NCBI GenBank assembly: GCA_037178675.1
Contig: JAYMGJ010000723.1
Coordinates: forward strand, 1-64,000
Origin: Scleroderma bovista
Lineage: Eukaryota > Basidiomycota > Agaricomycetes > Boletales > Sclerodermataceae
DNA length: 64,000 nucleotides
Reading direction: 5' to 3'
In this document: one piece after another, positions 1-11,818 of the stretch
How the letters are laid out: every line of letters begins with the position of its first letter
Position numbering within the stretch: position 1 is the first letter of the stretch
Translations under genes and position numbers: made by a program
The notes under the pieces: model-generated
The model's database searches: none
Told to the model about the DNA's origin: nothing
The model's input: the letters and a program-made list of their open reading frames with translations, nothing else

Positions 1-1545
1 GCAGCATATCCTGTTCTTTTCCCATATGGAATTGGAGGCATTGAAGCAGAACGACCTATCAAAGTCAGTTTGAAAGATCACGCCCGCTGGGCATTACAAT
101 ACTATGATCGCCGCTTTGCCACCCACCACTCCTTTCTCTTTGTGGCTTTTGCTTTGATACAAAAGTGTGGAGCGATGCATTCTGCACGTTTGCAGATGCA
201 CAGGAAGGATTTCAAAAAAGACTCACTCATACTATCGTCAATTACGCTGAAAGATTTGAAGCAAGCGGAGGCAGAGGAAAGAAGAAAGCAACCTATTAGT
301 AATCCACGAGTGCGTGCACTGCGGAAACATGTGGTTGCTGCGAATGGCCGAGTAATTGGATCAGACCATGCGCGTGCACAATATTGCAGCATGATCTGGG
401 GAACTTGTCTGTTTTTGGGAGGGCCGATGATGTGGATCACAATCAATCCTGCCGACATTCACGATCCCATCGCTCAGGTATTTGCTGGAGAGACGATCAA
501 CATGGACAACTTTAACAACCTTTTGGGTCCAGACAGTCACCACAGCGCTGAGAATATTGCGAGCAATCCCTATGCTGCAGCACATTTCTTTGACTTTATC
601 GTCCACACTATGTTAGAGACCCTCATAGGAATAACCACGCATGGCAGTCATGTGACAAGCGAAACAGGAATTCTAGGTCAGGTCGCCGCGTATTTTGGGG
701 TAGTTGAAGCGCAAGGGCGGGGCACTCTACATCTCCACATGCTCATGTGGTTGGCAAGTACACCCAACAGTGATGAAATGGAACAGGCATTGAAAAACGA
801 AGTATTTCAGGAGAAGATTCGAATATACATTGCCTGTAACATTCGAGCTCATCTTGACGATCTGACTGACACGGACATCAAATCTATGGCACGGCAACCC
901 CAACTAGCGTATTCACGGCCACCCGATCTGCGGCAGGAGGGTTGGCTTGAACACAATCATGAAAGTGAACGACAGTTGGTGCGCTCCCAGCAAGTGCACA
1001 CCTGTTCTCGCTGGACTTGTCTTAGAATGGAAAAGGGTCAATTCGTCTGCAAGAGAAGAGCACCGTGGCCGACAAGCGAAAAGGATTATGTCGATGAAAG
1101 GGGAAACTGGGGGCCAAAAAGGACAAACAGATACATCAATGGTTACTGTCCTCTGCTGCTGACCAGCATGCATTGCAACATGGACATCAAGTTGAACACT
1201 AATGGAGCCGATACCAAAGATGTAGCCTTTTACATCACTGCCTATGCAACGAAGAAACAGAAGAAGTCGCACAATTTGTCCGCTTTGATGGCATCTGCAC
1301 TCCCTTATCACATCAACAACCCGAAGTATGACGATCTTAGGGAACGAAACCGTCTCTTGTTGTACCGCTGTATCAATGTCATCAATCACGAGATGGAATT
1401 GTCAGGGCCGCAAGTTGTGTCATATTTGATGGGCTACGGAGACACCTACACCTCACACAATTATAACCCACTTTACACTGGAGCCCTTTTCAGCACTATC
1501 AAATGCATGTTTCCGAACATTGTGGCGGGGGCTAAAGAAAGGTGA
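1..1545 (+). pseudogene. Helitron Rep (HUH endonuclease) portion, 5' end missing
   Basis: Open from the first base in frame 1 to a stop at 1543-1545. The Rep hallmark of two histidines is at about 720-750 (residues TLHLHMLMW). The catalytic tyrosine region with two tyrosines three residues apart follows at about 1231-1260 (FYITAYATK). These residues would nick and join DNA in rolling-circle transposition. The frame is lost after 1545: the continuation at 1725-2549 lies in another frame, separated by about 180 bases with no convincing intron. The catalytic motifs are intact although the whole protein is broken. Confidence 0.8.
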
Positions 1546-1724
1546 GTGTGAGCATGTGACACATGAAAGGTGCCTGAAGCATCGTGCTACAGTGACATGA
1601 ACCGAAACCCAGCAGACCCAATTACAGAAGTGGGAGATGCAATGGAGGAGCATGAGACTCCTGTCAGTCCATCATAACTTGCATATGAAAAGCAGCTAAA
1701 AATTCCCAGCAGGCAGGAGACGAG

Positions 1725-2549
1725 ATGATAACGCTGCTGGCAAATACCAAAGGGCAATTGTACACTTGCTCCCAAATGCAAGATTACATATTTCATGGAA
1801 AGGAAATGGAGCACTGCTGTCTGCTCGCATTTTCTATAGATACATGGGAAGAGACATTCCAAAGCGAATCCGACCAACCACCACAGACTGTTGAAGCGAC
1901 ACAAACAAATGCGGGACGCCCTGCCCACCTGTGTGCACAATATCTACAACCACATCCTAAATGTCTAACTCACCGTCACGTGTTATGTGCGCAAAATCAC
2001 AACACACTGCCGCAGATAGCAGGTCCATGGTTTCCATGCCGCGATGATCCTGACACACACAACTTTTATTGTGCCTGCATGATAGCATTACTCAAACCGT
2101 GGCGCAACAAACAAGATCTAAAGAAAGTTAATCAGTCATGGCCAGAAGCTTTCGAATCCTTTGTGCAAAACACCACGGTCAATCAGAAACGAATCATAGC
2201 AGGCATAAACTATTATTATGAGACAAAGATGGCATGCAACTCAAGTATTGCAGAAGGGGTCGAGCCCCGGATTGGGAAGCAGCATGAGATGAGTCGCACA
2301 GGCAATCAGGAGGATACAGACACAAATGACATGGACATGGACGAAGCACGTATTCCGCTAACTGAGGAAGACTTGAAACAATTTCAACGAGATCAAGTGT
2401 CACCCCGAGAAGAAGCACATGCAGAGGGGGCAATACAAATAGCACTGGCCCGAGGGTTTTTCCCTTCAACCACCACCCCTGCCCAAAACCCATCCGACAG
2501 CTATCGTTTGCTACAGGTGACGACGAAAGGCTGTTACTGGAGTGGTTAA
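1725..2549 (+). pseudogene. Helitron middle region, cysteine-containing linker
   Basis: A 274-codon frame that continues the Helitron protein between Rep and helicase. It contains spaced Cys and His residues (for example around 1935-2100, CLTHRHVLC and FYCACMIALL) and a basic stretch with conserved-looking Trp (KPWRNKQDLK at about 2098-2130). This linker position is typical of fungal Helitron polyproteins. It ends at a stop at 2547-2549 and the helicase resumes in a different frame six bases later, so at least one frameshift separates them. No independent function is inferred. Confidence 0.6.
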
Positions 2550-2554
2550 ACAGC

Positions 2555-4363
2555 ATGCATGCAATGACACAGAAAATCACAAAACCTGATGATGCACCAC
2601 CTACAACTTCCACTGGCAGCGAAACAAATATCACCGAACTGAGTCGGGCATTATTTGACAGTGAACATGCAGGCACCGGCTTGATTGCAGACTTGGTGAG
2701 CGAAGTGACAGCCCTTCGAGCTGCCACACCGAACGAGTTGTTAGAAGACCAGCGCCGGGCATATGACATCATTGATTGGCATCTGGAGCGGTATCTAAGC
2801 GGAAAGTGTCCCAAGACAACTGCTGATGATAATTCCTGGAGAAGCAGGAGTAGGCAAATCCAAAACTATCCAGACCATCACGGAGAATTTCGTTGACCGA
2901 CACGCAGCCAGTATACTGGTTAAAGCAGCGTACACAGGCCTTGCAGCGTCAGTTATTGATGGCAAAACAATACATCACGTGGCAATGTTACCTTTGCAGG
3001 GAGGGAAGCAATCAGTGCAGACGATGAAAGCACTGGAAGCATACTGGCAGGACAAGCAATACTTGATCATTGACGAGATGTCTATGGTATCCCGCGAAAT
3101 GTTCGCCAAACTTTCCAGCATAATCAGTCGAGCGAAGACTGCAAACGACGGGACAAGCACCAATGAACCATTCGGTGGCCTGAATGTCATCCTAGTGGGC
3201 GACTTTCACCAGTTTCCTCCAGTAGCAGCGAAACCCACTGCTCCACTTTACTGCCCTTGCAATCCAGAGAAGGATACGGACAACGAGATGGTAGGAAGAA
3301 AATTATACGAGCAATTTGATGTCGTTGTCCGGCTGAAAACACAGGTGCGAGTCACCGATCCACACTGGTTGGATGTCCTACAGCACGTCCGGCATGGCAA
3401 CTGTTCTGACAAGCACATCACAACACTTCGGGAACTTGTCCTAACCACGAGAGATGTCCCGTCACAGACTTCAGCTCACCCCCATGGAGCGAAGCTCTTT
3501 TAGTGACGCCAAGACATGCAGTACGGATGAAATGGAATTCGATGTCTGCCAAAGCACGCAGCTTCGCACAAGGGCTATCCCTGATCAACTGTCCCGCTTT
3601 TGACACCATCCAAGGACGCCTTCTAACATTGGAAGAAAAGTTTGCAGTAGCTGCGAAACCCAAAACAGGACGAGGAAGAAACCGTCGCGAACGGGCAGGA
3701 CTGGCCGACGAAGTGGATATCGCGATTGGCATGGAAGTAATGGTGACATTCAATGTTTCCACGGACCTTGATGTTGCCAATGGTGCACGCGGACATATAG
3801 AGGATATTGTTCTCGACGCTCGAGAGGAGATGAGCACTGTACCCTCACACACGAAGGTGCTGCAATACCCTCCTCTTTACATTCTTGTGCGAATGATACG
3901 CACCAAAGCCGACCCGCTGCCAGGGTTAGAGACGGGTGTACTCCCGATTACGCCCATGATGAGGACCTTCAGTGTCGTGACAGCTAGTGGCAACAAAGTT
4001 ACAGTCGCTAGGCAACAACTTCCTGTCACGCCCGCATACGCGTTCACGGACTATCGTTCCCAAGCCCAAACAATTGAGCATTGCATAATCGATCTCGGCA
4101 CTCCTCCGACCGGCAAACTGACTCCTTTCAACGCATACGTCGCGTTATCACGGAGTCGCGGAAGAAACACCGTGCGGCTATTGCGCGACTTCGATGAACA
4201 CTTATTTACCCACCACCCCAGCGAACACTTACGGATTGAGGACGAACGGCTCGATGCGCTCGATAAGAGATCAAAAGAGAAATGGGAGGAAGCCATTACA
4301 ACGAGCATTAATATAGTGGTCGTACTAAGAATCGATGTATTTCAGCTAACCAATCGTGATTGA
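2555..4363 (+). pseudogene. Helitron PIF1-like helicase, frameshifted
   Basis: Superfamily 1 helicase of the PIF1/RRM3 type. Walker A (GEAGVGKSK) is at about 2838-2865, Walker B (LIIDEMSMV) at about 3063-3090, a GDFHQFPPV motif at about 3198-3225, and a C-terminal ALSRSRGRNTVRLL motif at about 4141-4185. Two frameshifts break it. One lies near 2795-2810, just before Walker A. The other lies near 3445-3460, where the expected PPWSEALLVTPRH peptide continues in another frame. All helicase motifs are recognisable, so decay is moderate. Confidence 0.8.
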
Positions 4364-4771
4364 ATCGGAGATACTCGTCACTACAACGGACAGTGAAATA
4401 CACGAGATCGCGGACGTTCAAAATATGTTGACACATTTCGGGTGGGAGTGACCTTGTTAGACAAGGTGACCACTGTTATTCGTCATGATGTTATGGCTAA
4501 CCCTCCAAAATAGATTTCCATGCAAAACTCAAATCAATCAAATACATGGATACAAGTCAAAATGGAGAGCAGTTCCATATGGCTTACAAACGAGATGCAA
4601 ATAGTAAAACAGACAGCCTACAAAAAGGAACCCAGACATTGTGGAACAGAATTACAAAACTTGGCCATGAACAGCCCAGTGCTGAGGGGCACTGAAGCAC
4701 TGTATATTTGGTCTGAGACAGTGAGCTAACTAGCAATGCATCCTACTTACCCTGCCCCACTTGAGACATGC
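4364..4771. other. Non-coding, Helitron 3' flank
   Basis: No supported gene. It contains two short inverted repeats (4448-4470 and 4677-4694) that may belong to the Helitron terminus. Confidence 0.4.
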
Positions 4772-5071
4772 TCAAGGGATCGGTGCAATCAACGCGGTCA
4801 CGGCACATGCAGCCATGCATGTTCCCAGGGCCGCGTTGCATCCAAGGATCATAGGTGGGGCAGCAGGAAGAGCAACACCAAAGGTAAAGCCCGCAGCGGT
4901 GTAGCAGGCGACAGCAAGGCCGTTACAGCCTGCGATGAATTCACATTGAAGTCAGGGACAATGTCGAACGGAAAGCATACCAGTTTGGCACAGAGCGTAA
5001 GCGAGAGGGCCTGCAGTGACAACAGGGGTAGCAGCGAGAGCAGTAAGAGCAGCGAGAGCCTTGAAGTTCAT
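4772..5071 (-). CDS. Small secreted cysteine-rich protein, Zys3-like
   Basis: An 82-residue protein built from exon 5071-4981, a 51-nt GT-AG intron (4930-4980) and exon 4929-4772 ending in TGA. The N-terminus (MNFKALAALTALAATPVVTA) is a signal peptide with an Ala-x-Ala-like cleavage site. The mature part begins GPLAY and carries seven cysteines, including a CNGLAVACYTAAG segment and a CMAAC pair near the end. This is the layout of the zygote-specific Zys3-like secreted families common in agaric genomes. A TATATAAA box lies about 90 bases upstream. It is too fragmented to appear as one open frame. Its function in the family is not known to me; secretion is inferred. Confidence 0.8.
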
Positions 5072-5160
5072 AGTACTCTGTGATAATGGCTTCTTAGGCG
5101 GTGGTGGTGGTGGTGGTTCGAGGGAAAAGTGGGCTTTAACATTCGATCGCATAGTCGCCC

Positions 5161-5168
5161 TTTATATA
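5161..5168 (-). promoter_or_regulatory. TATA box of the Zys3-like gene
   Basis: The minus strand reads TATATAAA, about 90 bases upstream of the ATG at 5071, followed by a CCA-repeat 5' leader (5100-5117). Such clear TATA boxes are typical of highly inducible small secreted protein genes. Confidence 0.55.
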
Positions 5169-6850
5169 TGCAGCCACATGCGCTCTGTATTATCCCATTG
5201 GGTGCTGCGCTTACCACACAGATCTTACCGTACGAGTCATAGATAAGACGAGTGCCGATTTCAGGACTATGAAAGACTGTGCCCACAGCAGATAAGGAAC
5301 ATATTAATCGAATATCAGGGAACATTGGAGAACATACCCACGCTAGTCACGACTTCAGGCGTCCCACAACCTGTCCGGAGTTCCCCACCCACCCTACATA
5401 GGGGGCGGCAGCAAGAGCAACGTGTAGGAACACCCTCCTGTCTGCAGATTCGGACCCACAAGCCTAACATAAACCTGGAAGTCCAGTCCCTGTGGTCGGC
5501 TTCTGTGGGCTTCTGTGGCATGATCTTACAGACGCACGCAAGTGCGTTTCCGATAGTTCACGGGCGCTGTCGCGGCAAACGTTCGAATCATTGATTTTAA
5601 CTATAAAAGGGGGTGTGGCGAGTCATTCGTTAGCCCTCCGTTGGTCCCATCAACTGTAGATTTGAAAACGAATCGAGGGGTGACTCGTGTTATCCTGAAG
5701 GCTCAGCCTGATTTCAAAACAAGCCACAATGTTGGCGAGAATTCAGTGGCACAGATAAAAGAGAATCCGGTGCCAAGTGGTTCCGTGCTGTACGTTAGTC
5801 GTTCTTCTGGAAATATGTAATCTTCTGATCTCTTCTGACGGTTTGCGTGCCAATCATGAGATATAGTAGTAGACTTACTTTGAATAGTGACTAGACATCG
5901 CTGCTCTCGACAGTGGGGACACTTGAGAAATAATAATCGGAGAGCGGTTTATGAGTGGTTGTATGTAACACGTTGTTCTGCCTTCAAGCGCTGTCATCCA
6001 TGGCTTACACACGGAGGGCATTCAGGATACACAGCAAGTCGAAGGGAGCGGATGACCCACCTAATACCTGCAAGGAGTCAAATGAGGGTAGATATGCATA
6101 CCAATGTGGCTCGTCAATGATATCTCCATGGGTTTGGCTTGTTTTTGCGGCCTTCGGTGCTCAGAAGGATTGCCGGATATCGACTTACGTGGCCAGAGCT
6201 CCAGAAAACCAGCCTTAAGAACAAGGCAATCCCACCGACTCAATCGTGGATGCCTATACTATGACAGACTTGTCGCAGTGGACTGTGGTCACTTCGGAGG
6301 AGGAAACTTCATCAGGCACTAACAATCAAGGTCCGCGCACCCCCAGCGACCCGCGAGGAGGACCTCAAACAAAGCACCAAGTTAATCCCACCTCAAAGTA
6401 GGGCCATCTGTATTGGACTTTGGAACCAACTCCCTAGTAATATGTATATAATAATCCGATACGGTCATTCTGTCAAATTAACCATGTAAATTGCGAATGG
6501 TTAAGATGGGGACGTAGGTAAGATAGGTATTTCTGCGATAACCATGGATACATAATACTTCAGCAAAGGGAAGCGAAAAAAAGACCTGACGAGCAAATAA
6601 TTACCGAAACCAGCACACGAACGACGCAACACCCGCGAGAGAAAAGCTTCTAGTCCCTTCAAAATGAGGGATGAGAAGGTGGTGAGTCAAAAGGAGGGTG
6701 AGAAGAGGAGGATAAAACGATCCAACGCATCAAGGACTGGACGATAGCAATATGTGACTGGACGAAAAAGATGCAGCATAAGACATCGGTTAAAAGGTGA
6801 GTCAGAGTATCGTAGTAAAATGAAAGAGATAGAGACAGAACACACATCCA
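5169..6850. other. Intergenic, no supported gene
   Basis: About 1.7 kb of short, unconvincing frames on both strands. Nothing recognisable was found. A short TATAAAAGG-like sequence at about 5603-5611 on the plus strand is not followed by a credible coding start. Confidence 0.4.
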
Positions 6851-9800
6851 TCATAACTTTAATTCAGTAAGAACTCGCCTGGCCAGCATTTGGTACTGCC
6901 ATCCATCGCCGCTCACCCTGCGGAACTGTATTCCATGCAAGGGCAGCCACGGAATCTACAAACATCACGTCAGCAACGAAACCTCAGTCTAGCTAGCGTC
7001 CATGCGTGCATACCTTGATAATATTGATCTCGAACCTAACAGAGAGAGAGTTCGCACCGATCATCTCAAACACCTCGTAGTCAACTTCCCCAGTAGGGAA
7101 CGGGGTAAGGCGTGGCGTCTGTGGCTGCGGCGTAGCAGAAAAGTCGCGGGGTATGGGGGGTAACACTTTGGCCTTGGCCGGAGAGTGAGGCCGCATGACT
7201 GGCTCGTCATAGGATACCGCGCAGGGGGGGCTATGCGCCGCCTCCTGATAACGAGAGCCCTCGGCAAGGACTGTATGCGCATTCGACGAGACATTGAAGA
7301 ACGAGGAGGAGCCACTGCTTGGAGTGGTGCTGAGTGCAGTGCCAACAGAGGGTCTGTGGGGAAGATCCTTCTCTAAAGGAGCATGGTCGTGGTCCTTGTC
7401 CTTGATGCTCTCCCTCTCGCGATCTCTCGACCTGACGCCAAACGACAGTTTGGATGCTTTCTTCGCCAGCGAGCGCGGGGTCATGGCGGTATCGTTTGAG
7501 CCGGATGATCCTTGGCGGCGGTGATGACTGCTACGAGGGACCTGTGACGACTCGGGGACAGACGAAATATCGATCGAAGGTATATGGATGCATTCGAAGC
7601 CGGCCTTGGTCTCGCGGTATTGGACCTGCATCCGATCGAGCACTTTTCTGATATCCGACTTGAGAAGAGACGGCGGCTTGGTCGTCGTTGTCGAGACGCT
7701 AGTGCGATATGTCAGCTGCAAATTCACCATACACGCGATAAGAACACGTACCTGAACAGACCCTTGAGATGTACAGGCTTGAAATCCTTGTCGGCGTGAT
7801 GTTGATCTTTATCGGAATCACCACGCCCGTCTGTAAACTCGTCGTCCACATTCTCCTCAACCTCCTCTGTCCGTGCAAAGTGCGGGACCCCAGCTGACCG
7901 ACCACCACCTGCGCCATACCCAGTTGACGGCCGTCGATGCCGTCCAATCGTGCCCCCGAAGCTGGGGAGGAATGTCCCGCCCGTACTACTCCTGCGCTCG
8001 TGCCGCATCGAACGGCCCTGCGGATCCAGAATCGTTGCTGCCCGCCTATGCGCATGCGACGGCGGCTGGCTCTGGCTCGCTGAGATCGGTGGGGGCGAAT
8101 ACGTACTCTGACGGCGCACGTTTGGTTCAAAGTCCTGCCTTTCCCCAAACTGCCCCGTCCCGTTCATGTCCGCGTCCGCGTCCGTCGCCTTGTCCTCCTT
8201 CTCACCGTCTGCATGTGCACCCAGTTTGAGTGGTATCCCGCCCACGATCGTCGTGCGCTTTCCAATACTCCCATGGCTCTTCTTCTCGCTCTCACCCCGT
8301 CCGACAAGTAGCGTCCCGAACCGCTTCACAAGCGTCGCACCCGCAGATAACGGGCCGTCATGCGACATCTGACGTGATGGCTGCTGCTGATCGTCATCAC
8401 GCTCCCCGACTATGCTGAACCCGCCAAACTCCGGCCCAGCCGTCTGCGGCACGGGAATCTCCTCGGGCCGTTCGTCGACAGGACCTCCACCAGCATCCTT
8501 GGCTCCAAATGCACTGCCCAGCCCACGCAGGACTGTCGGACGCTGGCTCATACTGTGGCTGCGGCGGTGGGTAGACGCGGGGGGCGCGCGCGGCAGAGGC
8601 ATCGCGCTCGCAGACGTTACAGGAGGTCCACCCACGTCCACCGATTTCGCCGATGGAGGGGGCACAGGCAGCCCAGAGTCGCGGGGACGTGGTTGGCCAT
8701 GGAACGAGGGCGTCACGGGCGTCGCAGGAGCAGCAGACGCGGCATCATAAGACATGCCCGAGTAATGCGACGTCTCCGGTGCGGGTAAACGTGGGAGCGG
8801 CATGCTGTAATCGGCCTTCGCTGAGACAGGGGCAGGTGGTTCCTTCCGAGCCATCTGCGGCGCTGTGAGTGCCTTGGAGCTGTACCCAGGCAGTGCGGAC
8901 GCGTCGTCTGGGGCCGAAGATCCCCCGGCGGCGGCGTTGGTGATGGACACCTGGGAGCTTGCAAAGTGGCCTGGCCCATAGACGCGCTCGCGCTCCATCT
9001 TCTCGCGAGCGAGGTAGTAGATGGAGATGAGGGGGTGAAAACCGCGGGTTGGGTCAGGTGGTTCGCGGTAGTCATTGATGGAGAGGTGAGACTGGGAGGT
9101 AGGAGGGGAATGGGAAGGGGTGACTGGTGGAGACGGTGCAGGAGAGAACAGCTTTCTGCGATAAAAGTCTAATCCTGAGAATCGCTTGGTAGACTTTTTG
9201 GAAGGACTGCCTGATACGTCGCTCTTCTGGTGAGTGGATCCATCGTATGAGATGGACAAGGATGAGTTGGAGAATGTCTCGCCCCATCGGTTGGATGTGC
9301 CGTTACGACCACGTTTACGATTCCAAGCGCTGACAGCACGCAGATAGGGTTCTGACTCGAGGATCTGGACGAGTCTGCGTTCGATGTCGTCCTCGGATCC
9401 GAATTCGAAGCCTTTCATGCTCTTGATGACCTGACGGTCTAGTTCGTCTGGTCGGAGGGGTTCACGATGGACGAGGTGAGAGTCTGGTGAACCGCTGAAT
9501 CCGCGACACATCCATGGGTGCTCGAGTACTTCGAAGAGTGTGGCGCGTACTGCGGGGTTGGTGACGAGCATCCGGGAGAGGAGATGCTTGCACTCTGGCA
9601 CAAGACTGTTAGAATCGTGAATGTCTGTGACACAGGGTGGACGCACCTGCACTGAGCCAGACGGGGTACTCTACCAATCCGCGTTTGATCTTAGCATGGA
9701 GTGCAGGCATGCTCTGGTCGTCGAAGGGGACTTTTCCGCATACAAGGACATAGAGGACAACGCCAAAGCTCCACACGTCGACTTCTGGCCCGGTGTATAC

Positions 9801-10744
9801 CTTCGCATTCAATAGTTCGGGGGCAGCAAAGTAGAGAGAACCGCAGAAAGTGGAGAGATGGCTGATGGGGTCGTACAGGTTTGAGAGACCAAAGTCGATG
9901 ATCTTGATATTACCTGTTTCTGATATCAGAATGTTTTCAATTTTGAGATCTAAGAATAGGAGTGAGTGGGTTCGAAATAAATGGGTTGGATGGGTATGCA
10001 TGCCTCGGTGTACGACATTATTGCGATGCAAGTAGTCGAGTGCACTTCCGATTTGTCTTGCAAACTTCCGAGCGACTCTTTCGCGCAGACGACCGTGGCT
10101 GATGATGTAGTCGAGCATTTGACCGCCGTTGACGTATTCAAATACCATGTAGTAGTGATGTTGATGGACAATCATTTCTCGCATGCCGCAGATGTACGGA
10201 TGGTGGAGGAGCATCGAGAGAGCAGCTTCACGGATGGTGCGGATCTCCTTGGAGGCGTCTTTTGATGCCTGTTTAGCGATGGCCTCTGGCGAGGGATTTG
10301 AACCATTGGGTACGGACGCGGATGGGTGTACGCGGGGTAGGATTTTGATGGCCAGCTGGGGAGAAGCGGGTTGGAAGGGGAAGGGATAGTAAATACGGGA
10401 ATGGGTACCTTTTCGTCAGTGATATTGTGTACTGCCAGTTTGACTTTGCCCATGCTCCCAGCGCCGAGAGTCTTCGTGAGGGTGTAGTCACCGAGCACTC
10501 TGGTCGCGGGACGACCCTTTTGAGGCTGCCTGTGCTGCCTGTCGCGGTCTGCGGTAGCGGTGGGGGGCATTGAGACAGGACGGGGTCTGTGCGCAGACGA
10601 GTGAATGCGTGGAGTAGGCAGAGGGCGAACTTGGCTGTGTGGCTGAGGAATGATCATTTCATGGGACGCAGGAGTGCCATCGTGCACTTGTCCGAGCATC
10701 GTTGCGAGCGACGCTGGATAGAACGCAGCCATCGCAGAAGACAA
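6851..10744 (-). CDS. KIN1: Serine/threonine protein kinase of the Kin1/MARK (PAR-1) family with KA1 domain
   Basis: Six exons: 10744-10409, 10355-10004, 9949-9647, 9594-7752, 7698-7014 and 6955-6851, giving 1,207 residues with all phases consistent. The kinase domain starts near residue 84. It shows a glycine loop GAGSMGKV (about 93-100), catalytic Lys in LAIKIL (about 116), HRDLKIEN (about 229) and DFG (about 248). The protein ends in a KA1 membrane-binding domain (VRFEINIIK then [12 protein letters not shown]). The long middle is Ser/Pro-rich and disordered. Fungal Kin1 kinases act in polarity, exocytosis and the cell wall. The intron at 9950-10003 begins with GC instead of GT, is 54 nt long and has no in-frame stop. 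The divergent neighbour on the far side of the 5' end is Spc1. Confidence 0.93.
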
Positions 10745-10773
10745 GGCAAGAGGGCAGTGTATTTCACTAGCGT

Positions 10774-11150
10774 CTAAGTACTACTAATCCACTCTACAGC
10801 ATGATTCGTATACAGTGGCCAAGGGGGAACAACAGCCTTGGGCGAGTGAGATGACATCGCCGGTGCGTGCGTGCTACTCACCACTAGCAAAGCGAGTCCA
10901 GAGAATGCAAATACCTGCATCGTCACCTGCAGTGAGTCGAGTGCAAAACCAGATACGAACGAGATGATCTGCTGCTCGTCAGCACGGGTATGAGTACTCG
11001 AGTGGACTTGATGACCCACTGTCGCTGCAACCAACACCAATCGGCTGATGTCGTCCACTCTCTTCTGTCCGACGAAATCCTGTCAACGAGTGAGCGACCA
11101 CACACGACTCAAAAGGACAGACTCACGATTCTGCCCTCGAAGAGTGTCAT
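10774..11150 (-). CDS. SPC1: Signal peptidase complex subunit Spc1 (12 kDa microsomal signal peptidase)
   Basis: Exons 11150-11127, 11079-11020, about 10971-10882 and 10836-10774 give roughly 77 residues. The sequence matches the family order: a short start (MTLFEGRI), DFVGQKRVDDISRL, a first membrane helix running into ISFVSGFALDSLQVTMQ, a second helix (FAFSGLALLV), then the signature VVPPWPLYTNHAVEW. Spc1 is a two-pass ER membrane protein that helps signal peptidase discriminate substrates. Introns 2 (about 10972-11019) and 3 (10837-10881) are multiples of three without in-frame stops, so unspliced RNA stays open through them. The exact 3' acceptor of intron 2 is ambiguous by 3 nt (CAGCAG). 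Confidence 0.85.
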
Positions 11151-11209
11151 CGTGTCAAGAGGGATGATTAGTAAGCACGCTCACTCCTGGCCGCCATGTT
11201 CAGCAGTAA

Positions 11210-11480
11210 CTATTCCATCATGATAACATGCAACCTCTAACTGTAGCGTAATCGAACTCCTACGTCATGGCAATAGATCCAGCTTGATCCCAAGTCATTT
11301 CTCGAGTACTTGTGTACCTTCCGTGGAATTCCGCCCTTCCCGCCTCGTTCCGGTGCTTCGGCAGGCGCGAACATGATATCCTTTCGGTCGATGTTTGAGC
11401 AACCCCACGCGCATGAAAGGCGGCGTCTTCCTCGACCAACACCTGTAGATTAGCACCACATATCTCGAAAATTAACGACT
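11210..11480. repeat. Fragment X, left-most copy of a duplicated flank
   Basis: A stretch of roughly 270 bases that recurs, diverged, at about 20849-21250, 23819-24240 and 51202-51620, always on the 3' side of an F-box gene. Recognisable shared words are the gcttcggcaggcgcgaac and gcatgaaaggc segments. A short minus-strand frame runs through it, but no protein family was recognised. It marks one end of the duplicated unit. Confidence 0.6.
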
Positions 11481-11818
11481 GTAATAAAACCATATTAGTT
11501 TTCTTAATTTTCCACCGGCAGTCTCTTCTAGAAGGGTATCGCTATTTCTTCTGCTCGTGCTTTCGTTGGAAGTTAATAAGTATATGCTTGTTTCGCTGCA
11601 TGGAGACATTATATTCAACTCCCTTCCGTCGACTTTAGCTAATTACAGTCAACCGCACATTAATGGAGCTCACGTGCGATTAGGTAGGCTACAAGTACAG
11701 ATAGCTATGGCTAGACCTTTTCGTGGTGTTGCATTTGAGATTAAGTACTTGATTTGTCCCAGCCTGAGATCAGATTGAGGACAAGAATATGGCTCTGATT
11801 CGGACAAGAACTCACCAA
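11480..11818. repeat. F-box 3' flank, variant A
   Basis: Shares runs such as cagtctcttctagaaggg and gctacaagtacagatagc with 15830-16214 and 48340-48824, each immediately 3' of an F-box gene (F1, F2, F6). It is non-coding as far as visible and defines a subfamily of units distinct from those carrying variant B. Confidence 0.6.

Larger units (their letters stand above)
1..4500 (+). mobile_element. Helitron, decayed, truncated by window edge
   Basis: A rolling-circle transposon of the Helitron class. The strand reads Rep domain, cysteine-containing linker, then PIF1-type helicase, the usual order in fungal Helitrons. The reading frame is open from base 1, so the element starts to the left of the window. 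Coding is spread over three frames with several frameshifts, so this copy is almost certainly dead. I could not fix the right end. An imperfect hairpin at 4448-4470 and another at 4677-4694 followed by CTAG at 4730-4733 are possible termini, but neither is followed by the expected T, so the end coordinate is approximate. Confidence 0.8.

Noticed and set aside
4448..4470. Hairpin as definite Helitron 3' terminus
   Set aside because: It has a mismatch and is not followed within the usual distance by CTRR-T, so the element end was left approximate.
4736..5083. Plus-strand 115-codon frame
   Set aside because: Antisense to the spliced Zys3-like gene, which has a signal peptide, splice sites and a TATA box.
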